From assembly GCA_963575745.1 (NCBI GenBank), contig CAUYUJ010011248.1, forward strand, positions 1 to 64,000: a DNA stretch of 64,000 nt, written 5' to 3'. Shown here piece after piece: positions 1 to 10,400 of this stretch; position 1 is the stretch's first letter, and each line of letters opens with the position of its first letter. Source of the stretch: Prorocentrum cordatum (taxonomy: Eukaryota; Sar; Dinophyceae; Prorocentrales; Prorocentraceae). The notes beneath the pieces were generated by a model. That model saw only the letters and a list, made by a program, of their open reading frames with translations, searched no databases and was not told where the DNA came from. Position numbers and translations under genes: made by a program.

Positions 1-3000
1 CACGCACGCGCGCACGCGCGCGCACACGCGCGCGCACGCGCGCGCGCACGCGCACGCACGCACGCGCGCACGCGCGCACGCACGCACAGACGCACAGACG
101 CACAGACACACAGACACACAGACGCAGACGCAGACACAGACACATACACAGACACAGACACAGACGCATACACACACAGACACAGACACATACCCAGACA
201 CAGACACAAACACGCACACAGGCACACACAGACACACACAGACACACAGACACACACAGACACGCGCGCAGACACACACACAGACGCACGCACAGACACA
301 CACGCAGACGCACGCGGAGACGCGCACAGACACGCGCAAGACAGGCGCACGCACAGACGCGCACGCACACACACACGCACACGCGCACACGCGCACGCTC
401 GCGCACGCACGCACGCACGCGCACGCACGCGCGCGCGCACGCACGCGCGCACGCACGCGCAGACGCACACGCGCACGCGCGCACGCCACGCGCCACGCAC
501 CGCGCACCACACACCACGCACCACGCGCCACACACCGCGCACCACGCACCACACCACACACCACACACCACACACGACACACCACGCACCACGCACCACA
601 GACCACGCACCACACGCCACACACAACACAACGCACCGCGCACAACCGACAGCGCACAACGCACAACGCACAACACACAACGCACACAACGCAACACACA
701 ACGCACAACACACAACACACAACACACAACACACAACGCACAACACACAACGCACAACACACAACACACAACGCACAACACAGCGCACAACACACAACAC
801 ACAACACACAACACACAACGCACAACACACAACACGTAACACACAACACACACAACACAACACGCAACACACAACGCACAACACACCACGCACAACACAC
901 AACACACAACGCGCAACACAAAACGCACATTACACACCGCACAACACAAAACACACAACACACAACACACAACACAACACGCAACACAACACACAACACA
1001 CAACACACACAAAACACACAACACACAGTACACAACGCACACCACACATCGCACAACACAACGCACACAACACGCAACACACAACACACAACACGCAACA
1101 CACAGCCCACAACGCGCAACACGCAACACGAAACACGCGACGCGCAACACAACACGCAACACAGAACACACAACAAACACCACACAACACACAACACACA
1201 ACACACAACACCCAACACACAACACACAACACACAACACACAACACACAACACACAACACACAACGCACAACGCACAACGCACAACGCACAACGCACAAC
1301 GCGCAACGAACAACACACAACGCACAGCACACGCGCGGACCCGCGCGCGCGCACGCGCGCCGCGCGCACGCGGCGCGCGCGCGCGCACGCGGTCACGCGC
1401 GCACGCGCGCACACGCGCACGCACGCGCGCGCGCGCACGCGCACGCGCGCATGCGCGCACGCGCGCACGCGTGCACACACGCACACGCGCACGCGCGCGC
1501 ACGCGCACACGCCCAACCGCACACGCGCACACACGCACACACACACACCACGCACACACACGCACACACACACGCACGCACACAACACACACAACACAAC
1601 ACACACACGCACGCACACACGCACACACACAACACACACACACCACACACAACACACAACACGCACAGCACACAACACACACACGCACACAACACACACA
1701 ACACACACAGCACACACCCACAACACACACATCACACAACAACACACAACACACAACACACACAACACACAACACACCCAACGCCCACTCAACACGCACA
1801 CACACGCACACACAACACACACAACACAACACACACACACGCACACACACACGCTCACACACAACACACACCACACAAACACAACACACACAACACACAC
1901 AGCACACACAACACACACAACACACGCACACGCACACAACACACACACGCACACACACACAACACACACAACACACACAACACACAACACACACACCACA
2001 CACAACACACACAACACACACACACACAACACGCACACACAACACACAACACACACAACACACACAACACACACACACCACACATCACAACGACACAACA
2101 TACAACACACCAACACCACAAAACCACATACAAAACACACCCACACACATAAACGCGCCGAGCATACCACAACACACACAACAACAACACACAACACACA
2201 CACACACAAACACACAATACACAAACACACAACAACACAAACACAAAACAGACACATAACCTCACACAATACACACAACACACAACCACACAACACACAA
2301 TTACATAACACACAAACACGCAACCACACACACAAACACCACACACACCACATCAACACCACACACAACACACAAAACACACACACGCAACACACACACC
2401 AACACACCACAACACACACACAAAACACACAAAACACACAACACACACAACACCACACAACACCGCAAACACACGCAACACACGCACACACACAAACAAC
2501 ACAACACACAACACACACACGCACACACAACACACACACACAACACACACAACACACAACACACACAACACACAACCACACACCAAACAACACACAACAC
2601 ACACAACACACAACACACAACACACAGCAACAACGCACAGCGCACACAACATACACAACACACAACACACACAGCACCACACACCACACACACACACAAC
2701 ACACCACACACACCACACACACCACACACACCACACACACCAACCACACCACACACACCACACACACCACACACCACACACACCACACACACCACACACA
2801 CCACACACACACACACCACACACACCACACACACCACACACACCACACACACACCACACACACCACACACACCACACACACCACACACACCACACACACC
2901 ACGCACACCACACACACCACACACACCACACACACACACCACACACTCACGCACACACGCACACACACACACACGCACACACACACACCCACCCACCCAC

Positions 3001-3115
3001 CCACCGACCCACACCCACCCACGCACCCACCCACCCACGCACACACTCACACTGTCTCTCTCTCTTTCTCTCTCTCTCTCTCTCGCTCTCTCACACACAC
3101 ACAGACACACACACA
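1..3115. repeat. C/A-rich simple-sequence tract
   Basis: About 3.1 kb made almost entirely of C and A, with some G, on the + strand; T is nearly absent until about 3050. Subdomains: alternating CG/CA (1-480), CAACA-type repeats (500-1330), CG-rich alternating purine-pyrimidine (1340-1500), CA/CAACA mixtures (1500-2690), ACACACC units (2690-2940), CCCA units (2985-3040) and a CT tract (3053-3090). Long frames that cross it encode only Cys/Val or Thr/His repeats and are artefacts. No gene is seen. Confidence 0.95.
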
Positions 3116-3405
3116 CACACACTTTTGCGGTCGCACGCAACTGGGGCGGAAAACCACGCGAGCAATCAAGGTCGCACACCCAGGAAAGCGAACTGGCGCC
3201 GGGCGCAGTGAGGCGCCCAGGGACGCCCCGGGAACTGAAAAGTGAAAGGGGGAAGAACCGCTGGGCTCATGATGTTCCAACCTACTTCAGATCGCCAGAA
3301 AGAACCTCGGGCACCAAAAAAGTACCGAAACTGACTGGCTTTCACGTGTCGGGCCCTGGGAGGCGCTAGTTACTCCTTCGACTGTTTCGATACTTTTCTG
3401 GGTGC

Positions 3406-3626
3406 TCGAAACTATTCGGCGGCGAGCGAAGGGGGGAAGTGAGAGGGAAAAGGCCTTCTCAAACGGCTCCGAAGTCCCCCGGGCTTCTGAGAAGTTTCCT
3501 GAGCATTCCCCGAAGACGAAAAAACGGCTCAGAAAGCCAGAGGGCTTCTGAGAAGCCCCGCCGCCTTCCGAGAAGGCCTTCTCCTTCTCACTTCCCCCCG
3601 TCGCTGGCCGCCGAACTGTCTCTGGG
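3406..3626. repeat. Foldback inverted repeat, ~55-bp arms
   Basis: The sequence at about 3406-3459 (Gly/Ala-rich stretch ending GGCCTTCTC) is the approximate reverse complement of about 3572-3622 (starting GAGAAGGCC and running into the CACTTCCCCCC stretch). Between the arms lie smaller repeats of CTTCTGAGAAG. No flanking duplication was identified. Nothing in 3140-3400 looks like a gene. Confidence 0.6.
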
Positions 3627-3889
3627 CTGTGGTCCACAGGTGCGGGGGGGGGCACCAGAGCGCTGGTCCCTCACCAGGGAGTGGCGCGGGGCAGCGGGCA
3701 GCGCTTCGTGGCAGGGAGCAGCGGCGACGCAGCGCCGCGCGGGCGCCGGCGGCGAGGGCGGCAAGCGAGCGCCGAGGAGGCGAGGCAACGGCCACAACGG
3801 GCGCCCGAGGGCCCGCTGCCCGGCGTGGCGTCTGCGGCCGAGGTGCCCACAGAGAGCCAACGTCTTGAACAGAAAAATCGAGGCGGAGG

Positions 3890-4935
3890 TTCTTTCGCCA
3901 TTTTCGGCCTCTGGGGGCCCCCGACGGGCCTCGGGGCCGTCAAGAAACGACTCGGGATGAGAAACCGGTCCTGGGGAACGGGTCGAGACTTCCGGGGACC
4001 CCGCACTGAAAACATCACGACCTCGGATCTCTGGGTCAGTGTCGTTGAGCCGATCCCCATCCCCATCCCCGTCCAGACCCTCACCGTCTCATCCCCCCTG
4101 TGGGGGACGTACCCTTCGAGATCTGACGGAAACTGCCGATACCCCCATCTGAGGGGGGTACACGGGCCAGCGGGGGCCCAGGCCACGCGAGTGGGGATAG
4201 GGGTCGGTTAAGCAGTCCGACCTGTCTTGGGCTCGTTTTTCTCACTCGCTGTTTTGCCGATCGGCGCGAGCACTCGCACCCACCCCCTCCCCCCGATGGA
4301 GTAGATCTTGGCTGTTTGGGGCGCCTGTTTCAAGCAGGTGGACGGCTCCCCATAGGATGCCCCATGGGAGCACTGTTCCAAAGAGTCGCGCTGAGCAGGA
4401 GTCCAGCGCCAGACCGCCCCCCCCCTTTCGCTCAATGTCGAAACGCCGAATACGAAAACGTTCACCTTCTTGTCGAGTGCCGCGGAGACGGCGCCCGAGT
4501 GCCCAGACCCTCGACATCATGAACTTTAATGGCCTGACCCCCAGAGGTCCGGATCTTTTCCCCATGACCTGCTTTTCATACCGAGTCGTTTTCTAACCTT
4601 CCCGAGGCCCGACGGGGGCCCCTGAGCTCTTGAAGGCCAACAGAAAGTTTGGAAAACACGTCCATCATGATTCTGGATTTTGCTCACGACTCGAGGCGGG
4701 CTCGGTGTCGAGTGCAGAGCCGCTTCGCAAAGAGCATCCTGCGGGGCGCGGGGCGCCGAACCGAGCCGAGCCTCCCCAGACATGTGGCGTCCCGATTTTT
4801 CAGCACGGCGTTCCTGGAAGTCCCGACCCTTGCCCCGGGACGGGTGTTTCGTCCTGAGCCGTTTCTGTGGACGGCCCCGAGGCCCGGCGAGGGCCCCCTG
4901 CGGCCGAAAATAGCCGCTAAAAACCTCCCGTCCTG
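3890..4935. repeat. Three diverged ~100-bp repeat copies in opposite orientations
   Basis: A segment at about 3897-4000 (containing CCTCGGGGCCGTCAAGAAAC) recurs in reverse orientation at about 4540-4650 and again at about 4811-4915 (containing GACGGCCCCGAGGCCCGGCG). The DNA could therefore fold back on itself over about 1 kb. Open frames here are GC-rich and lack recognisable domains. I see no gene in 3626-5190. Confidence 0.5.
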
Positions 4936-5194
4936 CTTCTTGTTACGACGCGATCCTGTCTGGGTCCTCGTCCTCCGCTCCCCCGCCTCCGCACCGAGCC
5001 GAGGCCTCCTCGGCCTCCTCCTCGTCCTCGCCCTCCTCCCGCCCTGGCCGGGCCGCGCCGCCCTCCTCGCCGCGGAGGGGGGGGACGGGGTTTCGGGCCT
5101 CTCCCGCGGCTCCCGGAGGCCCTCGCCTTCGCCCTGACGCCGCCCGCCGGCATGGAGGGCGAGACCCCGGAGGCCGGGAGGGGCACGCGCCAGG

Positions 5195-5426
5195 GAGGAT
5201 CGGAGGTCGATATGGGGGACCAAAAAGTGACATAAACATAACAACTCGGAGGTTCGCGCGGATTTCTCGGAACGGCGCTCGACCCCCTCCCTGGCGCGCG
5301 GAGCGCGCCAGGGGTGGCACCGGAGGCGCCGCCAGGGGGCCCGAGCGCCGATCCGAGAAATCCGCGCGGACCTCCGAGTTTTTACGTTTATGCCACTTTT
5401 TGTTCCCCGAGGATCGGAGGTCGATA
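5195..5426. mobile_element. 196-bp inverted-repeat (foldback) element with 18-bp target duplication
   Basis: An exact 18-base direct repeat, GAGGATCGGAGGTCGATA, occurs at 5195-5212 and 5409-5426. The 196 bp between them (5213-5408) is a near-perfect inverted repeat. The left arm starts GGGGGACCAAAAAGTG and the right arm ends CACTTTTTGTTCCCC, with about 66 paired bases and about six mismatches. The centre, near 5300, has its own palindrome (CTGGCGCGC, GGA, GCGCGCCAG). This is the expected picture for a small non-autonomous insertion that duplicated its target. No coding capacity. The transposition mechanism is unknown; 18 bp is long for a cut-and-paste duplication. Confidence 0.75.
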
Positions 5427-5708
5427 GGTCTCCCACCCTGACGCGTCGATTGGCGACTTGGCCGTGTTCGGTTCGCGGGAGGGCGTCGTGGACGTCATTT
5501 TTGCGGGGCCAGGTCCGTCGGTTTCGGTCCTGGGCCGTTTTCACCAAAGGGTCTGGTGTACCAAAGGGAGGTTTTTCCACCGCCGATTGGAGCCGGCTGG
5601 GGAGCAAAAGAGAGGGGGCCGGTTCGAGGTGTTGGGATCGAGGATTTGTTTTGGTTTGTTTCGGCCTCCAGGTGCTGTTTTCTAGACGTTTCGCGTAACC
5701 CCACCAGT

Positions 5709-5727
5709 CCGTACCCTCTGGCTCAAG
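5709..5727 (+). other. Relict spliced-leader (DinoSL-like) sequence
   Basis: CCGTACCCTCTGGCTCAAG matches the 21-base DinoSL core from end to end with two single-base gaps and two or three substitutions, including a perfect TGGCTCAAG 3' end. It sits exactly where the segment homologous to the large element's leader begins (compare 32192), as expected for an insertion copied from a trans-spliced RNA. Confidence 0.6.
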
Positions 5728-6740
5728 CCGTCTGGTGGGCCTGCCCTCTCCGGGCCAGTCTCCCGCCGCTCAAGGGGGCGCCCAGACGCTGCGCCGTGGG
5801 CCCGCGGCCCTGGACCCCCACCGGCCCCTGGGCGCGCCGGCCATTGCTGCAGCCTTCCCGCCGCGCAGACGGCATCACCCGATGTCGGCCTCGGGACCAT
5901 TGGGCTGAATGACTCAGGACATACTCGCCCTGGGTCTCAGGACGCCATCCCGCCGGGGCAACCGTCGCCCCCTGCTCCCTGGAATGGGAGCGTTTCGGCC
6001 GATGCTTCGTGTACACGAGGACCGATGGCACCCAGCCAGTCGGAGGGAGGGGCTGATCCCCTCAACCCTGTGATGCACACCGAAGTTGCGACCTTCCGTC
6101 GCTACCCTGGACTTGGGCTCGGCGGACGCGCAGCGGTAGACGGGGTTGATACGTTCAGCCCTCCGTTTCAAACTGACAGCGCGACCTTCCGTCGCCACCC
6201 TGGAGTTAATAATGTCAGGCATGAGGCCTTCCCGCCCAGCTACCCTTCCCTTACCCCCACTATGCCTCTGCCCACGGCTGGACGCCCAATCTCCTTTTCT
6301 CCAGGCAGCGCTGGGCATAACGGGACCGCCCATGGCGATACTAGGTTCGCGGGTGCCGACGGGTCCACTCCTGAAGCAGTCTATCCTCCCACGAACCCCC
6401 CCTCTCGGACAGTTCGGCGACGTGCTGGGAGGTGCCCTCGGCTCCCGACGCAGGGACCTCGGTGGCGCGGATGGGGACAGCATGGGCCCGACACCCCCAG
6501 CAGGCGCCCATGAAGGCGAAGTGGGGGGAGACGGGCGGTCACGTCGCCTCGGCCCCGTCTCGCATCTTAGGGGCTTTTGCCCTCGCTCCGCCGTGCCCCC
6601 CTCTCTGGAAGCGGCCGCCCCGAGTGAGGCTGCTCTCCGCAGCGTTTTGAGCATGGAAGACGGGTCCTCGGGCTACGGCGCGCACGTCGATGCTGCTGAC
6701 TGGTCCACCACGGGCTGCCCATCACATTAAGGTGTCTTGT
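5728..6740 (+). mobile_element. Decayed copy of the large retroelement's 5' leader
   Basis: About 6220-6330 aligns by eye with 32510-32620: both run through a CCCACTGC/CCCACGGCTG(C)AGGACG/GGACGCCCAAT(C/T)TCC(T)TTTC(T)CCAGGC stretch. The following segments (6350-6620 and 32640-32900) keep the order of several short matches. About 5728-5760 also resembles 32207-32240 (shared CTCCGGGCCA). The region carries two family-2 hairpins at 6088 and 6181. The open frames here are short and probably not genes. It looks like a 5'-truncated or solo leader related to the element that starts near 32.19 kb. Confidence 0.55.
6088..6204 (+). repeat. Family-2 hairpins, two copies
   Basis: Copy 1: GCGAC at 6088-6092, loop CTTCC, GTCGC at 6098-6102, tail TACCCTGGA to 6111. 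Copy 2: GCGAC at 6181-6185, loop CTTCC, GTCGC at 6191-6195, tail CACCCTGGA to 6204. Each folds into a perfect 5-bp stem with a 5-base loop. Confidence 0.8.
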
Positions 6741-6784
6741 TGTGGTGGGTAGTTCTGCTGCCACTCAACCAGGACAACTAGCTA

Positions 6785-7235
6785 GAGCAAGTTGTCCCGT
6801 TGTGTCTTTGCTATGCTACGCTAAGCGATGCTGTGCGGTGCTGTGCAATCCAATATTATGCAATTTTATGATATGATATGCAATGCTGTGCTATGATATG
6901 CTGTGCGATCATGTGCAATAGTGTGCTGCACCATGCCATGTTATGCTATGCGATGCGACCCGATAATGAGCGATACTATGCCACGGTATGCTATGCGAAG
7001 CTATGCTGTTATATGCAATGCCTCGCAATCCTGTACTCTGTTTTGATATGCTGTGCGATGCTCTGCTATGATGTATCACGCCATGGTACGACATGGAATG
7101 CCCTTTTGTGCTGTTTTGTGTTATTTGATCCCACACGATGATATGTTATGCAATGCAATTGTATGCTATGTTATGTGTTGTCATGCTACGCGATGCTAAA
7201 CGATGCGATGCTACGCGATGGTGCGATATAGTTCC
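6785..7235. repeat. Degenerate TATGC/CTATG low-complexity tract
   Basis: The sequence is dominated by imperfect repeats of GCTATG, CAATGC and GCGATG. Similar sequence recurs at 18890-19260. Open frames here read as Cys/Met/Tyr repeats. No gene. Confidence 0.8.
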
Positions 7236-7359
7236 AGTCTGTCCCTCCCGCAACCTCCCTATCACCCGAAGTGTGGTCGTGTAGGTAGGCCGCTCCCCGG
7301 AAATTCAAACCGCCCTTATCCCCCGTTTCACGCGTTTTTCTGGCTTGAATTTCGCGCGA

Positions 7360-7376
7360 GTAGCCGTTTGGCTCAA
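7360..7376 (+). other. Relict spliced-leader (DinoSL-like) sequence upstream of the 1263-aa frame
   Basis: GTAGCCGTTTGGCTCAA matches the DinoSL interior (GTAGCC, ATTTT, GGCTCAA) with one missing T and one A-to-G change. It lies 57 bp upstream of the ATG at 7433. Relict leaders upstream of frames are a known mark of dinoflagellate genes that arose by reinsertion of spliced-leader mRNA. Confidence 0.65.
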
Positions 7377-7432
7377 AAAGGGCGGCTCAACACACTTGGG
7401 GAAAGCAGTGTCAGGGGGATCTACTGCACGGG

Positions 7433-10400
7433 ATGGTGTTGCTTGCGCCGCCGCTTCGTTTCGGGCCCCAGCCCTTGGCGGGAAAGAGGGTGAAGCCCGT
7501 GCGCGCTGAGGGGGGGCAGAAACCGACTGCCGCGAGGGCGACTCGGAGGAAGGCCGAGGCACAGAAGACATCGCATTCGATCATGCCAAGCTACAGGAGG
7601 CACACATTTCAAAGTGTTGGGCGCTCCTCGCTGCGAAAGCTGAGTCCATTGAGGAAGTCGTCGCAGCCTCTGGCGCGGAGGCCACGGTCATGCGCGGCGG
7701 TCAAAGCGGCGAAGAGGTCACAAGCTCCGGCTCTGATTTCCCCGCCGTTGGCACGGAAGGTTCCCAAAAGTGGAAAGGGTTCGCAGACTCTGTCGCGAAA
7801 GCGCCCCATTTCGGATGACATGCTCCAGGTGTTTGACGGGTCCCTTTCCGAGGCGCAGCATCTGGAACGCCATGCGGCTTGCAAGGGTTTCTGCATTCGG
7901 TGCGATTTGCAGAAGCGCCCCAAGGTTTACGAGGCGTGTACCCTCTACGAGGGCCGTTCTTGGTTGTCGCGAGGCGTTAACCGTGGCATATGGGGCCTCG
8001 GGTGCAGGATATGCGCTGAGTTTGCGGCTTCTGGCAACAAGTGTGACGGCGCCAGGTTTTCAAAGTTTGCCAAGTTCCAGATTCGCCCGAAGACGGGTTT
8101 TCACGCCATGATGCTTTTAGAACGACATGGCACTTCCGATTCGCACCGCGTGGCCTGTGGGATAAAAAAGAGAAAGGGTTCCGACATGTTTGCTCAGCCG
8201 ACTGTACCACAGCCTCTGGCGTGCCCGACCGTTTGGCCAACTGAGAAGCCATGCGAGCTTCTGGCGACCGAGTCTGATACTGGCTTGATAAAGGGAAACG
8301 CACCGTCCCCATCGGAGTGGAAAGACGCGTGGGCGGTGCTATCAGAAGGAGTCTCTCACCGGAAGGACGCTCGCATCTGCGATAAGAAAGGGCACGCGCC
8401 TGGCTCGGTGGCGAACAGAAGACGGAAACGCCATCGCCGACAACTCCAAGTGATGGCGGAGGTCTTGAGGAAGAATATCCGCAAAGTGCTGCACCAGGCG
8501 ACTTCCATATCTTTGGCTATCGATGAGTCGAAGTATCGGAAAATCGTCCGGTTTCGCGCCGACCTTCCTGCTGTACAACATAGCGGTCAGGGCTTCCACT
8601 TGGGCAACGTTGGTGCGTCAGGATATTGCCTCTCGGGCGTGTTAGGCCTTCTCGACTGCTCGAAGAAACACGCGTCCGACTTCGAGGAGGACCACGCTGT
8701 CACTGCGGTTAAGCAGCTTGATGCATTTCTGACAAAATTTTGCACGCCGCTCGGCAGAATTAAGGGCCGCAGGGGGGCGCAGCCCCTGGCGTGCGATGAG
8801 GAACTGAAAGCACACGTGCTGCGAACAGTCACCAGTTTCTCTGCTGATGGCGCGTCCAAGGAGCGGCGTTCAGTCTTCCTCGCTGCTCGCGAACTGTTCC
8901 CCAACTTGTTAATCGTGATTCGCGATCCAGCACACGCCATACGCATTGCCGTCAAGTCGATGCATTGCGACGACGTGTTTGGGGAGGTCTGGAGGGAGCT
9001 GTTCAATGATCGGCATGCGTTGGTTCCTGACCTAATGCACTCTAACAAGCTGCACAACCTTCTGGTGGCAATCCAGGAGGACAACGTGCACGCAGTGGCA
9101 GTGCCTGGGTTGCCTGGAGGACCCCAGCCCCTGGCGGGAATCGTGCGGAATTTGGCGTTCGCCAAGCAACGCTTCGACTCGACGGCGGACCCAGTGTTGA
9201 AAATCGCCCTCTTGCTCGTGCCGGTGGCAACTTTGCTAGCGTACATCGCGTCGGACCGTCGCCACGACCGGGAGCAGCGCCATCGGGCGGGCGCCTTGTT
9301 GCGGAAATTCGATACTAAGTTCTGTATGGCCGTTGGTGTGGCCGCGGACTGGGGGATCATATGCAATTGGTTCTTGCGACTCTTCGACGTCGCCAGCCAC
9401 GACATTGCAAAGTCGCGTTCCGAGATCGATTGCATGGTCGAGACGCTGGATGCTGTCTTCATGGAAGGGCGGGTCTTCCAGTCGGCCCTCCAGGTACCTC
9501 CCGTCGCAGCCGCAGCCTCTGGCGCGACCGCCCCGGCTTCCGAGGAGCCGCTACCGCGGCTCCGTGTCCGAGCGGAAGGACACGAGGCTGGCTTCATCAC
9601 AGAGACGGTCATGCGCGATCTTCGCCGCAGGTATGTGTTCTACGCAGACGGAGACCCCGTGATGCCATGGGGGGAACCAGCAGCAGCGCACAAGGAGGAG
9701 CTCCTCCACCGATTGCAGAACGTGGCGAGCTTGACAAAAGAGCGCTTGCTCGCGGACTTCCCGCGGACTGACGTCCGCTCGGCGCTGGCCATGTTTGACC
9801 GGCGTCTCGTGCAGAAAGGCTTCGGCCCAGTGCCCGATGTGGAAGTGCGGCGTTTCCTTCTGCGGGGCGTTCGCCAGCTGGCGGGCCTCCTCGGCTGCGA
9901 CGAGCAGGCGGCGGTATTGCAGTACAACGGCGTGCTTCCCTACATGATGCAACAGATGGGGCCATCCCAGCCACTGGCGGGGGCAACTAACCAGCAAGCG
10001 TGGGCTCGCATTCTCGACGATGTCTTTTGGGAGGCGGCTTGCCCGAACCGGCTCCGTGGGGCCTCTCGCATGCTCTGCCGCCTCGTGCGTTTCTACATTT
10101 CGATTGAAGACGGGGAGTGCACCGTCGAGCGCGACTTAGCCCGATATCGGGATCAACGGGTAGAGCACCGCACTGATGATATTGCTTTTCACGACGACTG
10201 CTTGATCCTGAAGTTGAACGGGCCGAAGACGGCATCAGAATTCGACGAAGGCGCGGCTCGCGCTGGACTGGGCTTGACGTCCTTCTCCAGGGAATGCGCC
10301 GGCCTCTGGCGGGAACTGCTCGGCCAACGGCGTGGGCATTACAACCCTCAAGCTACTGCGGCGGCCACGTTAAAAAGGAAGAGCGCGCCCGGGCTGGTTC

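Noticed and set aside
930-3179. Long frames on both strands through the C/A tract
   Set aside because: They encode only Cys/Val or Thr/His dipeptide repeats dictated by the simple repeat; no sign of coding.
4684-5607. 307-aa antisense frame and other GC-rich frames in 3.4-5.7 kb
   Set aside because: They span foldback repeats, are Arg/Pro/Gly-rich in both strands and all phases, and contain no recognisable domain.
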